From contig NZ_CP141059.1 in the NCBI RefSeq assembly GCF_034661235.1, positions 2,789,501 to 2,853,500 of the forward strand: a stretch of 64,000 nt of DNA. Direction: 5' to 3'. Both the position numbers and the translations under genes were made by a program. Positions 1 through 10,300 of this stretch are shown piece by piece; positions within the stretch are counted from its first letter, which is position 1; each line of letters opens with the position of its first letter. This DNA is from Nocardioides bizhenqiangii (GTDB lineage Bacteria; Actinomycetota; Actinomycetes; Propionibacteriales; Nocardioidaceae). The notes beneath the pieces were generated by a model. It did no database searches and was not told where the DNA came from. It saw nothing but the letters and a program-made list of their open reading frames with translations.

Positions 1-131
1 TCCTGCCAGCGCAGCGCAGCCTCGACGGGGTCACCGAAACGCTGCTCGGACCCGTCGACACCCTGGACCAGCTGCACCGCCTGGCCGCCCTTGACGTCGA
101 CGGCGGGGAGGAGTTCGAGGTAGTCGCTCAC
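1..131 (-). CDS. priA: Phosphoribosyl isomerase PriA/HisA, N-terminal fragment
   Basis: The first 43 codons read from a GTG at 131 and run off the left edge. The product starts with [18 protein letters not shown], the usual first beta strand and phosphate loop of HisA/PriA (beta/alpha)8 barrels; the Asp in AVDV is the usual N-terminal catalytic acid. HisA isomerises ProFAR to PRFAR. In actinobacteria the same enzyme often also serves as TrpF, so PriA is the likelier name; that is family knowledge, because the diagnostic C-terminal half is outside the window. It is the last visible gene of the his cluster, 23 nt after the hemerythrin gene. No Shine-Dalgarno is present, but TACGAT lies 6 nt before the start. 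Confidence 0.9.
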   Translation of the reverse strand, partial: MSDYLELLPAVDVKGGQAVQLVQGVDGSEQRFGDPVEAALRWQ

Positions 132-137
132 CCCGGA

Positions 138-143
138 ATCGTA
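138..143 (-). promoter_or_regulatory. Putative -10 box of priA (leaderless)
   Basis: TACGAT on the minus strand is followed by 6 nt (TCCGGG) and the GTG start of priA. The spacing would put the transcription start at or next to the start codon. No good -35 element is visible, so this rests on the TANNNT match and on the same arrangement at other genes here. Confidence 0.45.
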
Positions 144-154
144 GAGAAGATCCG

Positions 155-787
155 TCACCGCCAGACCGGAGCGACCCTGCGGTGATACGAGAAGCCGAAC
201 ACCCGGCTCATGATCGTCACGACCGGAGCGGGCACGGTCGACCGGAGCGCAGCGACCACCTCGGGGTCGGCGCCGTCCTGCAACCACGCGAACAGCTCAC
301 CGGCCTCGAACGGACTGCCCTTCCGCAGCTCGGCCTCGACGGTCTTCCACTCCGGGGTGTCGACACGCTCCTGGATCACCGGCGTGATCGCGCGTTCCTC
401 GTGCTCGAGGTGGGAGTCGGTGACCCGGGCGGCCTCCGCGACAGCGTCCGCTGCCGCGGTCGCGCGAGCCGCGGTCGGATCGGCCACGACCGCCTCGATG
501 GCCGCCGTCGCGGCATCGCACGCGGCGGCCATCGCCTGGTGCTCCGACTCCATGGCGTCGACGACCGCCGGCTCCACCACCGCGAGCCCACGGACGTAGG
601 GCCACACCAGCGTGTCCTCACTCTCGTGATGGCGGTGCAGCTGGCGCCACAAGACGTCCCACGCCCGCTTCAGGCCCGCGGCCCGGTCGGCGTCGGCCTC
701 GGCGAGCCCTCGCAACGCGGTCTCCATCCGCGCCAGGTCCCGTCGTACGGCGGCGTGGATGATCTGGTTCATGTCGAGGTCGACCAC
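155..787 (-). CDS. Hemerythrin (HHE cation-binding) domain protein
   Basis: 210 aa, GTG start. It has the HHE pattern of di-iron four-helix bundles: [10 protein letters not shown] near the N terminus, [13 protein letters not shown] around residues 54-66, ESEHQAM, and [13 protein letters not shown] in the fourth helix, giving the His/Glu ligands. Such proteins bind O2, NO or iron, or act in redox sensing; the substrate cannot be told from sequence. It lies inside the histidine operon between hisH (9 nt upstream) and priA (23 nt downstream), on the same strand, although nothing links it to histidine synthesis. A TAAGTT box 6 nt before the start suggests its own leaderless promoter. The C terminus ([14 protein letters not shown]) is basic and aromatic. 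Confidence 0.88.
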   Translation of the reverse strand: MVDLDMNQIIHAAVRRDLARMETALRGLAEADADRAAGLKRAWDVLWRQLHRHHESEDTLVWPYVRGLAVVEPAVVDAMESEHQAMAAACDAATAAIEAVVADPTAARATAAADAVAEAARVTDSHLEHEERAITPVIQERVDTPEWKTVEAELRKGSPFEAGELFAWLQDGADPEVVAALRSTVPAPVVTIMSRVFGFSYHRRVAPVWR

Positions 788-793
788 GGCGCC

Positions 794-799
794 AACTTA
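794..799 (-). promoter_or_regulatory. Putative -10 box of the hemerythrin gene (leaderless)
   Basis: TAAGTT, then GGCGCC and the GTG at 787. The box overlaps the stop codon of hisH, so if real the hemerythrin and priA genes can be transcribed separately from the upstream his genes. No clear -35. Confidence 0.4.
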
Positions 800-1456
800 G
801 AGACTCGTCACCCAGTTCCGCAGCAGTTCGGCACCAGCGTCCCCGGACTTCTCCGGGTGGAACTGGGTGGCGCACAACGGCCCGTTCTCGACGGCAGCGA
901 CGAACCGGTCGCCCTCCCCCGGCGCGGCTCCGGTCTCGGCCCAGGTCACCCGCGGCTGGTGCGAGTCGGGGGTGCGGTCGTTGGTGACGAGAGTCCAGTC
1001 GCGCACGCCGTAGGAGTGCACGAAGTAGAACCGCTCGTCCTCGATGCCGGCGAAGAGACGCGAGCCGTCCGGTACCTCGACCGTGTTCCAGCCCATGTGC
1101 GGGACGATCGGCGCCTGCAGCCGCTCGACGACGCCGGGCCACTCGCCGCAGCCCTCCGTCTCGACGCCGTGCTCGATCCCGCGCTCGAACAGGATCTGCA
1201 TGCCGACGCAGATGCCCAGGACCGGTCTGCCGCCCGCGAGCCGGCGTCCGATCGCCCGCTCACCGCGGACCGACCGCAGCCCCGCCATGCACGCTGCGAA
1301 GGCGCCCACCCCGGGGACCACCAGCCCGTCGGCGTCCATCGCGAGGTCGAGGTCGGAGGTCAGGGTGACCGCCGCACCGGCGCGCTCGACCGCGCGCTCG
1401 GCGGAACGCAGGTTGCCGGAGCCGTAGTCCAGGACAACCACCGACGGCGACGCCAC
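797..1456 (-). CDS. hisH: Imidazole glycerol phosphate synthase, glutaminase subunit HisH
   Basis: 219 aa. Class I glutamine amidotransferase that releases ammonia from glutamine for HisF. The oxyanion strand VPGVGAF, the nucleophile elbow GICVGMQIL (Cys) and the C-terminal [10 protein letters not shown] (His, Glu of the triad) are all present, and the length is normal. The GTG start directly follows the TAG stop of hisB with no spacer, so translation is probably coupled. The partner hisF is not in the window and presumably lies left of priA. Confidence 0.97.
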   Translation of the reverse strand: MASPSVVVLDYGSGNLRSAERAVERAGAAVTLTSDLDLAMDADGLVVPGVGAFAACMAGLRSVRGERAIGRRLAGGRPVLGICVGMQILFERGIEHGVETEGCGEWPGVVERLQAPIVPHMGWNTVEVPDGSRLFAGIEDERFYFVHSYGVRDWTLVTNDRTPDSHQPRVTWAETGAAPGEGDRFVAAVENGPLCATQFHPEKSGDAGAELLRNWVTSL

Positions 1457-2071
1457 CTAGAGAGCACCCTTCGTGGAAGGGATACCGGTCTCGCGGGGGT
1501 CGATCGCGACCGCGTCGCGGAAGGCACGGGCGAACGCCTTGAACTGGGTCTCGACGATGTGGTGCGGCTCGCGGCCGGCGAGCACCCGCACGTGCAGCGC
1601 GACGTGGGCGTGGAACGCGACGGTCTCGAAGACGTGCCGGGTCAGCGAGCCCAGGTAGGGTACGCCGTCGCCACCGCCGCCGAGCGCGACGTACTGCTGT
1701 CCCTCGGGCTCGCCCGTGTGCACGCAGTAGGGACGGCCCGACACGTCGACGACGGCCTGCACGAGAGCCTCGTCGAGCGGCACCGTCGCGTCGCCGAAAC
1801 GGCGGATGCCGACCTTGTCGCCGAGCGCCTCACGCAGCGCCCGACCGAGCACGATCGCCGTGTCCTCGACCGTGTGGTGCGCGTCGATGTGGGTGTCGCC
1901 GGACGTCGCGACGGTCAGGTCGACCAGGGAGTGCCGGGCGAACGAGATGAGCATGTGGTCGTAGAAGCCGACGCCGGTGGAGACGTCGTGGCGTCCCGTG
2001 CCGTCGAGGTTGACCTCGACGACCACCTTGGACTCGCTCGTCTGCCTCTCGATGCGGGCGGTACGGCTCAT
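1457..2071 (-). CDS. hisB: Imidazoleglycerol-phosphate dehydratase HisB
   Basis: 204 aa, the monofunctional dehydratase without the phosphatase domain of enterobacterial HisB. It converts IGP to imidazole-acetol phosphate. The two manganese-binding repeats are visible: [13 protein letters not shown] and [16 protein letters not shown], plus GFYDHML near residue 37. The ATG start overlaps the hisC stop as ATGA, the usual sign of translational coupling. Order hisD-hisC-hisB-hisH is typical of actinobacteria. Confidence 0.98.
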   Translation of the reverse strand: MSRTARIERQTSESKVVVEVNLDGTGRHDVSTGVGFYDHMLISFARHSLVDLTVATSGDTHIDAHHTVEDTAIVLGRALREALGDKVGIRRFGDATVPLDEALVQAVVDVSGRPYCVHTGEPEGQQYVALGGGGDGVPYLGSLTRHVFETVAFHAHVALHVRVLAGREPHHIVETQFKAFARAFRDAVAIDPRETGIPSTKGAL

Positions 2072-3180
2072 GACATCTCCTTGATCACTTCGACGAGGGC
2101 GTCCTCGAACGCCGCCATCTCCTCAGGCGTCCCGATGGACACCCGCAGCCAGCCTTCGGGACCGGTCTCCCGGATCAGCACACCCCGGTCGAGCAGTCCC
2201 TGCCAGACAGCATGACGATCCCGGAAGGTGCCGAACAAGCAGAAATTGGCGTCGCTGTCGGCGACGCGGTGTCCCTGGTCGCGCAGCCAGGCCACGGTCT
2301 TGTCGCGCTGGGCGCGGAGCTGGTCGACGTTGCCGAGCAACTCGGGAGCGTGCCGGAGCGCCGCCAGCGCGGCTGCCTGGGTGACCGCGGAGAGGTGGTA
2401 GGGCAGCCGCACGACGCGGATCGCGTCGCAGATCGCCGGGTCCGCGGCCAGGTAGCCGAGGCGCAGCCCGGCCGCCGCGAACGCCTTGCTCATCGTGCGG
2501 GTGACCACCAGGTTGCGGTGCGCGGGCAGGAGCTCCAGGGCGCTCGGCACGCCGGCGCGCCGGAACTCGCCGTACGCCTCGTCGACCACGACCAGGCCGT
2601 CGATCCCGTCCTCGGCGGCCGACTCGCACAAGGCGGTGACCGCCTCGGGCGGCAGCGCCGTGCCGGTCGGGTTGTTGGGGCTCGGCAGCAGCACGACGTC
2701 CGGCCGGACCTCCTCGATCATCGCCCGAGCGCGGTCGAGGTCGAGGGAGAAGTCGTCCTCCCGTCGTCCCGCGACCCACGCCGTCATCGTGTCGCGGGCG
2801 TACTCCGGATACATCGAGTACGTCGGCGCGAAGCTCAGCGCCGTCCGCCCCGGCCCGCCGAAGGCCTGCAGGAGCTGCAGCATGACCTCGTTGGAGCCGT
2901 TGGCGGCCCACACCTGCTCGACGGCGATCTCGCCGGAGACGTCGCGGGAGAGGTAGGACGCCAGGGCGGCGCGCAGCGCCACGAACTCCCGGTCGGGGTA
3001 GCGGTTGAGCGTGCGCGCCGCGTCCGCCGCCGACGCTGCGATGTCGGCGACGCACTCAGCGGACGGCGGGTAGGGGTTCTCGTTGACGTTGAGCTGGACG
3101 GGCACCTGGTCGACAGGGAGCTGAGGCGCCCCGTACGGCTCGATCCCGGCGAGCTCGGGGCGGATCGGCGGGAAGGTCAC
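2068..3180 (-). CDS. hisC: Histidinol-phosphate aminotransferase HisC
   Basis: 370 aa, PLP fold type I. The product begins [17 protein letters not shown] and continues [12 protein letters not shown], the usual HisC N-terminal segment. [23 protein letters not shown] and the Schiff-base lysine in [12 protein letters not shown] are present. The open frame extends upstream to 3945, but that part is a shadow of hisD. The GTG at 3180 overlaps the hisD stop as GTGA and fixes the start. It transfers an amino group from glutamate to imidazole-acetol phosphate. Confidence 0.97.
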   Translation of the reverse strand: MTFPPIRPELAGIEPYGAPQLPVDQVPVQLNVNENPYPPSAECVADIAASAADAARTLNRYPDREFVALRAALASYLSRDVSGEIAVEQVWAANGSNEVMLQLLQAFGGPGRTALSFAPTYSMYPEYARDTMTAWVAGRREDDFSLDLDRARAMIEEVRPDVVLLPSPNNPTGTALPPEAVTALCESAAEDGIDGLVVVDEAYGEFRRAGVPSALELLPAHRNLVVTRTMSKAFAAAGLRLGYLAADPAICDAIRVVRLPYHLSAVTQAAALAALRHAPELLGNVDQLRAQRDKTVAWLRDQGHRVADSDANFCLFGTFRDRHAVWQGLLDRGVLIRETGPEGWLRVSIGTPEEMAAFEDALVEVIKEMS

Positions 3181-4487
3181 TCGAACCGCACCTTGACGGC
3201 CGCCCCGTGGCCGGGGAGGTCCTCGGCCTCGGCGAGGTTGACCACGTGGTCGGCCACCTCGCCGAGCCCGTCGCGGGAGTACTCGACGACGTGCACCGAC
3301 TTGGTGAAAGCGCGGACCGACAGGCCCGAGGAGTGGCAGGCGCAGCCGCCGGTGGGCAGCACGTGGTTGGAGCCGGCGCAGTAGTCGCCGAGGCTGACCG
3401 GCGCGTAGGGGCCGACGAAGATCGCACCGGCGTTGCGCACTCGGGCGGCGTACGACGCCGCGTCGGCGGTGTGGATCTCCAGGTGCTCGGCGGCGTAGGC
3501 GTCGACGACGGCGAGGCCCTGCTCGAGGTCGCGCACGAACACGATCCCCGACTGCTGACCGCTGAGCGAGGTGCGGATGCGGTCGACGTGCTTGGTCGCC
3601 GAGACCTGCTTGTCGAGCTCGGCGTCCACGTCGTCGGCGAGCGTCTCCGAGGTCGTCACGAGCACTGCCGCCGCCAGAGGGTCGTGCTCGGCCTGGCTGA
3701 TCAGGTCGGCCGCGACGTACGCCGGGTCGGCGGTCTCGTCGGCCAGGATCGCGATCTCGGTCGGTCCGGCCTCGGAGTCGATGCCGACCTGGCCCTTGAG
3801 GATCCGCTTGGCGGTGACGACGTAGATGTTGCCGGGCCCGGTGACCAGGTCGACCTTCGCGCACGGCCCGACGCCGTAGGCGAACATGGCGATCGCCTGC
3901 GCACCACCGACCGCGTAGACCTCGTCGACACCGAGGAGGGCACACGCGGCGAGGATCGTCGGGTGGACCGCCCCGCCGAAGTCCTTCTGCGGTGGGCTGG
4001 CCAGCGCGATCGACTCGACGCCTGCGGTCTGGGCGGGGACGACGTTCATCAGGACGCTGGACACCAGCGGCGCCAGTCCGCCCGGCACGTAGAGCCCCAC
4101 CCGGCCGACCGGCACCTTGCGGTGGGTAACCCTGGCGCCGGCACCGAGGTCGGTGACCGCATCCTGCTCGAGCTCGGCGGCGCAGGTCGCCCGCAGCCGG
4201 CGGATCGACTCCTCGAGGGCCGCGCGGACGTCCGGGTCGAGCTGCTCGAGAGCGGTGGCGAGGGCCTCGGGCGCAACCCGGATGTCGTCGACGCGGACAC
4301 CGTCGAACCGCTCGCCCAGCGACCGGATCGCCTCGAGCCCGCCGGTACGGACCTCCTCGCAGATCGCATGCACCGCCGGCACCGCGGCTTCGACGTCGAA
4401 GTCGGCGCGGGGCACGGCCGCGCGGTAGTCGGCCGCTGACGATGCAACGTCCGCCTCGCGCAGGTCGATGCGACGGAGAAGGGACAT
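3177..4487 (-). CDS. hisD: Histidinol dehydrogenase HisD
   Basis: 436 aa, the normal length. It carries out two NAD-dependent oxidations from histidinol to histidine and needs zinc. Signature segments are [36 protein letters not shown] and [21 protein letters not shown], which include the zinc ligands and catalytic Glu/His. It is the first gene of the his operon. A TAGAAT box lies 6 nt before the ATG with no Shine-Dalgarno, so the operon mRNA may be leaderless. A divergent hydrolase gene starts 130 nt away. Confidence 0.98.
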   Translation of the reverse strand: MSLLRRIDLREADVASSAADYRAAVPRADFDVEAAVPAVHAICEEVRTGGLEAIRSLGERFDGVRVDDIRVAPEALATALEQLDPDVRAALEESIRRLRATCAAELEQDAVTDLGAGARVTHRKVPVGRVGLYVPGGLAPLVSSVLMNVVPAQTAGVESIALASPPQKDFGGAVHPTILAACALLGVDEVYAVGGAQAIAMFAYGVGPCAKVDLVTGPGNIYVVTAKRILKGQVGIDSEAGPTEIAILADETADPAYVAADLISQAEHDPLAAAVLVTTSETLADDVDAELDKQVSATKHVDRIRTSLSGQQSGIVFVRDLEQGLAVVDAYAAEHLEIHTADAASYAARVRNAGAIFVGPYAPVSLGDYCAGSNHVLPTGGCACHSSGLSVRAFTKSVHVVEYSRDGLGEVADHVVNLAEAEDLPGHGAAVKVRFE

Positions 4488-4493
4488 GCGCCG

Positions 4494-4499
4494 ATTCTA
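4494..4499 (-). promoter_or_regulatory. Putative -10 box of the his operon (leaderless)
   Basis: TAGAAT on the minus strand, 6 nt (CGGCGC) before the hisD ATG. This is one of the best TANNNT matches in the window. The -35 region is not recognisable. Confidence 0.5.
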
Positions 4500-4617
4500 C
4501 GGTCGCATGCCCCTCGCTCCGGCGTCCTCGACGTCAGGCGGACGTCTCGACACCAGGTAAGGCATCCACCTGCCGACCCGATTGCGCCCCGGGTACTGCG
4601 AGAGGACCGTGGCAGGC

Positions 4618-5568
4618 ATGGCAACGCCCGTCCGCCCGGCAGTCTCGGTCATCATCTCGGCCGTCCTGCTGGGCGGCGGATGCGCGGAGGACCACGGCGA
4701 CGACCCGCCTCAACCGTCATCCTCGGAGTTCCAGACGTCCGATGTCCCGCCGGACGCCGTCGTCGAGACCGAGGACACCATCGCCATCGACGAACGCTCT
4801 CTCTACCTGAAGTGCTGGGGCGAGCCGGTTCCCGGGGAGCCCACGGTCCTGCTCTTATCGGGGCAAGGCCCGCCGGTGTCGTACTGGGAGCCCATGGCAC
4901 CCGACCTTGCCACCGAGGGTCATCATCTCTGCGGTTACGACCGGGCAGGAGTCGGACGCAGCGAGGCGCCGCCGGAGGACCGTCGCACTACGGACGATCA
5001 GGTGGCGGACCTGGTCGCGATGCTGGACGCAGCCGACCTGAACGAACCGCTCGTCGTGGTCGCCCACTCGCTGGGCTCGCTTCCTGCCATCGCGCTCGCA
5101 GACCGGGCCCCCCAGCGGGTCGCCGGGGTCGTGTTCGTCGACCCGTGGGCGCCCCGCGTGAGCAGCACCCTGCTCGCTGCGCTGCCGCCCGAGAAACCGC
5201 ACGAGTCGGCCGCTCTCATGGAAGAACGCCGGTTCCTGACCGACTTCCTCAATGATCCCGCGCAGAACAGCGAGCGCCTCCTCCTGGCGGCATGCGACGA
5301 ACAAGCGGCAGCGCTGCTCGACCAGCCCGGACCGATCTTCGGTGACCGTCCCGTCCTCGTGCTCCAAGCTCCCTTCCCGCCTCGCCCGGTCGGGCTTCCC
5401 CGCGACTACGACGAAGTGGCGAGGGCAGCCTGGACCAACGGCAACAAGGAGCTTGCGGCGGAGTCGACCCGCGGCGAGGTGATCGAGGTCGAGAACACGG
5501 GCCACGACATCCATGCCGACCGGCCGGAGGTCGTGATGGACGCGATCCGCGACGTCATTGCCGGGTAG
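4618..5568 (+). CDS. Secreted or lipid-anchored alpha/beta hydrolase
   Basis: 316 aa from the ATG at 4618; an upstream in-frame TTG at 4582 is less likely because the signal peptide begins at the ATG. Residues 1-22 form a signal sequence ending VLLGGGC, a weak lipobox, so it may be a lipoprotein. The fold follows alpha/beta hydrolase order: oxyanion loop GQGPPVSYWEP, GYDRAGVGRSE, nucleophile elbow VVAHSLGSLP (Ser), DPWAPR, and the C-terminal GHDIHADRPE with the catalytic His. Substrate unknown; esterase, lipase or haloalkane-type activities are all possible. GAGAGGA about 11 nt upstream can serve as ribosome-binding site. Confidence 0.85.
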   Translation: MATPVRPAVSVIISAVLLGGGCAEDHGDDPPQPSSSEFQTSDVPPDAVVETEDTIAIDERSLYLKCWGEPVPGEPTVLLLSGQGPPVSYWEPMAPDLATEGHHLCGYDRAGVGRSEAPPEDRRTTDDQVADLVAMLDAADLNEPLVVVAHSLGSLPAIALADRAPQRVAGVVFVDPWAPRVSSTLLAALPPEKPHESAALMEERRFLTDFLNDPAQNSERLLLAACDEQAAALLDQPGPIFGDRPVLVLQAPFPPRPVGLPRDYDEVARAAWTNGNKELAAESTRGEVIEVENTGHDIHADRPEVVMDAIRDVIAG

Positions 5569-5584
5569 CCACGCCGCGGACGGC

Positions 5585-5590
5585 TAGGTT
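5585..5590 (+). promoter_or_regulatory. Putative -10 box before the LON-domain gene
   Basis: TAGGTT followed by GGGAGC and the GTG start at 5597. GGGAG could also be read as a Shine-Dalgarno, but it would sit only 1 nt from the start, so a leaderless transcript is the better reading. Confidence 0.4.
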
Positions 5591-5596
5591 GGGAGC

Positions 5597-6262
5597 GTGA
5601 CGGACCGGCTGCCGATGTTCCCCCTGAACAGCGTGGTGTTCCCGGGAGTCACCGTGCCGCTGCACGTGTTCGAGGACCGCTACCGGGCGCTGATGCACCA
5701 CCTGCTGCGGATCGAGGACCCGGCGGACCGGCTGTTCGGGTCGGTGGCGATCCGGGAGGGCTACGAGGTCGGCGACCACGGTGCACAGTCGCTGTTCCGG
5801 GTGGGCGTCCGGCTCCAGCTCACGGAAGCCGAAGCCCGTCCCGACGGGACCTTCGACGTCGTCGCGGTCGGCCGCGACCGGATCCGCCTCGACCGGCTCG
5901 AGCGTGGCGACCTGTTCCCGATGGGCGAGGTCGACGAGCTGCCCGAACCCGGCGTCACCGTGCCGGCAGAGCTCGTCCACCGGGCCCGGGCCACCTTCAC
6001 GGCCTACCGGCTGGCGCTGAGCGAGATCTCCACCGACCCCTACCAAGGCGCTCTGCCGACCGACCCGATGTACCTCTCGTGGGTGCTCGCGGCCTGCGCC
6101 CCGCTCCCGATGGCCGAACGCCAACAGCTGCTCGAAGCGTCCGACGCCGAGGAGCGGCTGGTGCTGACCACCGAGCTGCTGCGCACCGAGCTGCGGGCGA
6201 TGAACGTCATCACCTCACTGCCGGCCACCGAGGTCGCCCGCACCCGTTGGTCCCCCAACTGA
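5597..6262 (+). CDS. LON peptidase substrate-binding domain protein
   Basis: 221 aa, GTG start. The N terminus RLPMFPLNSVVFPGVTVPLH and the following VFEDRYRAL are the hallmark of the N-terminal domain of Lon protease (PUA-like fold). The AAA+ and Ser-Lys protease domains are absent, so this is the stand-alone form common in bacteria and probably binds peptides or proteins; it cannot itself cleave. The C-terminal half is helical (LAACAPLPMAERQQLLEA). The next gene starts 3 nt later, so they form an operon. Confidence 0.9.
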   Translation: MTDRLPMFPLNSVVFPGVTVPLHVFEDRYRALMHHLLRIEDPADRLFGSVAIREGYEVGDHGAQSLFRVGVRLQLTEAEARPDGTFDVVAVGRDRIRLDRLERGDLFPMGEVDELPEPGVTVPAELVHRARATFTAYRLALSEISTDPYQGALPTDPMYLSWVLAACAPLPMAERQQLLEASDAEERLVLTTELLRTELRAMNVITSLPATEVARTRWSPN

Positions 6263-6265
6263 CCC

Positions 6266-6763
6266 ATGGCGAAGAAGCCCAAGTCGGGCGGCACGCCCGC
6301 GACCACCGCGCTGAGCGCGGCCTCGGTCGCGTTCACGGTGCACGAGTACGCCCACGACACCCGGTCCGCGTCGTACGGCGAGGAGGCGGCGGCCGCGCTC
6401 GGCATCACCGCCGACCGGGTCTTCAAGACCCTGCTCGCGGACGTCGACGGCGCTCTCACCGTCGCGGTGGTGCCGGTCTCGGGGCAGCTGGACCTCAAGG
6501 CGTTGGCGCGGGCGGTCGGCGGTCGGAAGGCGTCGATGGCGGACCCGCAAGCGGCCGAGCGGTCGACCGGCTACGTCGTCGGCGGCATCTCGCCGATCGG
6601 CCAGAAGCGGCCGCACCCGACCGTCGTCGACATGACCGCTCTCGACCACGCGACGGTCTTCGTGTCCGCGGGCCGGCGCGGCCTGGAGATCGAGCTCGCC
6701 CCGACGGACCTGGTCAGGCTGACCGCGGCGATCACGGCACCCGTCGGCCGTCCGGCTCCCTGA
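6266..6763 (+). CDS. ybaK: Cys-tRNA(Pro) deacylase, YbaK/EbsC family
   Basis: 165 aa. It hydrolyses Cys mis-attached to tRNA(Pro). The catalytic-lysine segment DRVFKTLLADVDG (K in the position of E. coli K46), the GQLDLKALARAVGGRKASMA stretch, and TGYVVGGISPIGQKRPHPTVVD match the YbaK clade closely. It starts 3 nt after the LON-domain gene. Its 3' end overlaps by 32 bp the 3' end of the convergent membrane-protein gene. A second, more divergent YbaK-like gene is at 42369. Confidence 0.95.
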   Translation: MAKKPKSGGTPATTALSAASVAFTVHEYAHDTRSASYGEEAAAALGITADRVFKTLLADVDGALTVAVVPVSGQLDLKALARAVGGRKASMADPQAAERSTGYVVGGISPIGQKRPHPTVVDMTALDHATVFVSAGRRGLEIELAPTDLVRLTAAITAPVGRPAP

Positions 6764-7391
6764 CGCGAGCCGGGTGCGGTGTGAGCGGCTCGAGGTCGTC
6801 GAGCTTCGTTCGCGTGCTCCCGATCCACGTCATCACGGCGATCGTGAGCGAGAACCCACCGAGTGCCCCGATCGGCCAGCACAGGAAGGGTGTCCACCCG
6901 CTCACCTCGATCGCGGCCGGGTAGTCCTTGCAGGGCTCCTCCCGACAGACGTTCGCCTCGGTCGCGTACCGCTCGGGATCCGGCGGGCTGAGCGCGGTGC
7001 CGACCACGAAGGCGAGGTACGCCGCGAGCGCACTGCCCACGACCAGCCCGACCAGCGCCGCGATCGCCTGCCGTCGGCCCAGCACGGCACCGAGGATCCC
7101 GAGCAACGTGCCGAAGCCGAGCCCGATCACCGCGTACTGAGCGGGACCGTCGAACTGCTGACCCAGACCCTGGTCGGTGAGGTCGATCCACCGCGGTCCC
7201 CAGGTGGCGGTGTCGTAGATCGCGCCGGTGTTGGGCGGACCCCACCACTGGTACCAGAGCCAGCCGCCGAGCGCGCCGAGACCTGCGGCGGCGAGGACCA
7301 CCACCGCCACGACGACCGCGATCGCGCGCCACGGCAGGCGCGAGCGCTCCGTGGCCGGCGCCGGTGGCGACACGGTCTCCTGTTCTGTCAC
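6732..7391 (-). CDS. Membrane protein, function unknown
   Basis: 219 aa, GTG start only 4 nt after the dnaE stop, so probably co-transcribed with dnaE. Three hydrophobic spans are clear: about residues 23-45, 86-108 and 112-135, with a fourth near 175-195. The external loop has two pairs of closely placed Cys/Pro residues (VCREEPCKDYP). I do not recognise a family with confidence. The C-terminal tail is short, charged and overlaps the ybaK 3' end. Confidence 0.75.
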   Translation of the reverse strand: MTEQETVSPPAPATERSRLPWRAIAVVVAVVVLAAAGLGALGGWLWYQWWGPPNTGAIYDTATWGPRWIDLTDQGLGQQFDGPAQYAVIGLGFGTLLGILGAVLGRRQAIAALVGLVVGSALAAYLAFVVGTALSPPDPERYATEANVCREEPCKDYPAAIEVSGWTPFLCWPIGALGGFSLTIAVMTWIGSTRTKLDDLEPLTPHPARVREPDGRRVP

Positions 7392-7395
7392 TCCC

Positions 7396-10300
7396 CTATC
7401 CTGCCAGGCAGCCGGGTCCGAGCAGCTGCTTGAGGTCGGCGAAGAGCGCCGGGCTCGGAGAGACGCGGAGCCGGTCGTCGAGCCGCATCAGCTTGGTGGC
7501 GTCGCGGGTGAGCAGCCGCAGCCGCACCTCGGTGAGGCCCGGATGGGTACCGAGCACCTCCTTGAGCTGGGCGATGACCGGCGCGGTGCACCGGGTCGCC
7601 GGCAGGCTGATCACGACGGGGCCGTCGTTGTCGGTGTCGAGGTCGGGCACCGTGACTTCCATCGCGTGCAGCTCGGGCTGCTCCTTGTTGCGCGACAGCC
7701 GGCCCTTCACCGTGATGATCGCGTCGGGCACCAGGTGCGTGCTCGCGAGCTGGTAGGCGCTCGGGAAGAGCAGCACCTCGATGGCACCCTCGAGGTCCTC
7801 GAGGGTGATCATCGCCCACGGGTCGCCCTTCTTGGTGATCTTGCGCTGCACGGCGGTGACCAGCCCGCTGACGGTGACCGTTGCCTGGTCGGGCCGCTCC
7901 TCGTCGGTCATCAGCTCACCGATCGTGCAGTCGGCGGTGCCGGCGAGCACGTGCTCGAGCCCCAGCAGCGGGTGGTCGGACACGTAGAGACCGAGCATGT
8001 CGCGCTCGTGGCCGAGCAGCGTGGTCTTGTCCCACTCGTCGAGGTCGGGGATGGTCACGCTGACGCCGAAGTCACCGCCGTCGAGGTCGTCGAGGCCCGC
8101 GAACAGCGAGTCCTGGCCGATCGCCTCGTTGCGCTTGATGTCGACGTACTGGTCGACCGCGGTCTCATGGATCGCGACCAGCGCCCGGCGCCGGTGCTTG
8201 AGGTCGTCGAACGCGCCGGCCTTGATCAGCGACTCGATGACCCGCTTGTTGCAGACCAGCGCCGGCACCTTGTCGAGGAAGTCGTTGAACGACTCGTAGC
8301 GGCCCTTGCTCTCGCGGGCCGCGACGACCTGCTCGACGACGTTGGCGCCGACATTGCGGATCGCGGTCATGCCGAAGCGGATGTCGGTGCCGACCGGCGT
8401 GAAGTTCTTGGCGGACTCGTTGACGTCGGGCGGCAGGACCTGGATCTTGAGCCGCCGGCACTCGCCGAGGTAGATCGCCATCTTGTCCTTGTCGTCCTTC
8501 ACGGACGTGAGGAGCGCCGCCATGTACTCGGCGGTGTAGTTGGCCTTGAGGTAGGCGGTCCAGTAGGAGATGACGCCGTAGGCCGCCGAGTGCGCCTTGT
8601 TGAAGGCGTAGTCGGAGAACGGGAGCAGGATCTCCCACAGCGCGGTGATCGCGCCCTGGGAGTAGCCGCGCTCGAGCATCCCGCTCTGGAAGCCGGCGTA
8701 CTGCTTGTCCAGCTCCTCCTTCTTCTTCTTGCCCATCGCCCGGCGCAGGTTGTCGGCCTGCCCGAGCGTGAAGCCCGCCAGGACCTGGGCGATCTCCATC
8801 ACCTGCTCCTGGTACACGATCAGGCCGTAGGTCTCCCCCAGCACCGGCTCCAGCGCCGTCGCCAGCTCGGGGTGGATCGGGTCGATCGGCTCGCGACCGG
8901 TCTTGCGGCGCGCGTACTTGTTGTGGGAGTCGGCGCCCATCGGTCCGGGTCGGTAGAGCGCGCCGACCGCGGAGATGTCGGCGAACTTGTCGGGCCGCAT
9001 GCTGCGGAGCAGCGCCCGCATCGGGCCGCCGTCGAGCTGGAACACACCGAGGGTGTCGCCCGCCGACATCAGCTCGTAGGTCGCCGGGTCGTCGAATGTC
9101 AGCTCCTCGAGGACGACCTCCTCACCGCGGTTGGCGCGGATGTTGTCGAGCGCGTCGTCGAGGACGGTCAGGTTGCGGAGACCCAGGAAGTCCATCTTGA
9201 CCAGCCCGAGCGCCTCGCACATCGGGTAGTCGAACTGGGTGATGACCGCGCCGTCCTGCGGCCGCGCCATGATCGGCACGATGTCGACCAGGGGCTCGCT
9301 GGACATGATGACGCCGGCGGCGTGGACGCCCCAGTTGCGGATCTGGCCCTCCAGCCCGACCGCAGTCTGGTAGATCGTGCGCACGTCGGTGTCCTGCTCG
9401 TAGAGCGAGCGGAACTCGGCGCCGTCGCCGTAGCGCCGGTGCTCGCTGTTGAAGATCTCCTTGAGCGGGACGCCCTTGCCCATGATGTCGGGCGGGAGCG
9501 CCTTGGTGATCCGGTCGCTGACCGCGAACCCGTAGTCGAGCACGCGGGCGGCGTCCTTGATCGCCGCCTTGGCCTTGAGCCGGCCGAACGTCGCGATGTA
9601 GGCGACCCGGTCACTGCCGTACTTGTCGGAGACGTACTGGATGACCTCGGTGCGCCGACGCTCGTCGAAGTCGATGTCGAAGTCGGGCATGGAGGGCCGC
9701 TCGGGATTGAGGAACCGCTCGAAGATCAGGCCGTGCTCGAGGGGACACAGGTCGGTGATGCGGAGCGCATACGCAGCGATGGATCCGGCGCCGGACCCGC
9801 GGCCCGGCCCGACCCGGATGCCGTTGTCCTTGGACCACTGGATGAAGTCGGCGACCACCAGGTAGTAGCCGCAGTAGCCTTTGCTCGCGATGACGTCGAG
9901 CTCCATCGCGACCCGCTGCTTGACCTCGGGCGTCAGCCGGTCGCCCGGGTAGCGCGACTCGATCCCGCGCCAGACCTCCTTGACGAACCAGGACTCCTCG
10001 ATCTCGCCTGCGGGTACGTCGGCACGGGCCATGTAGCCGCCGTTGGACTCGGTGAACTCGACGTCGCACCGCTCCGCGATCAGCAGCGTGTTGTCGCAGG
10101 CCTCGGGCATCCCGAACCGGTCGGCCCACAGCTCGCGCATCTCGGCGGCGGACTTGATGTAGTAGCCGCCGCCGTCGAACTTGAGCCGGTTGGTGTCGGA
10201 CAGCCGCTTGCCCGAGGCGACGCAGATCAGTGCGTCGTGGGCGTCGGAGTCCTCGGGGTTGTTGTAGTGGGAGTCGTTGGTGGCGACCGGCGGGATGCCG

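Noticed and set aside
2068..3945. HisC as a 625-aa fusion with an N-terminal extension
   Set aside because: The first 255 codons are the antiphase reading of hisD; the GTGA overlap at 3177-3180 marks the true start. The same holds for the long frames before murG, murD, murE, lspA, rluD, metF and others.
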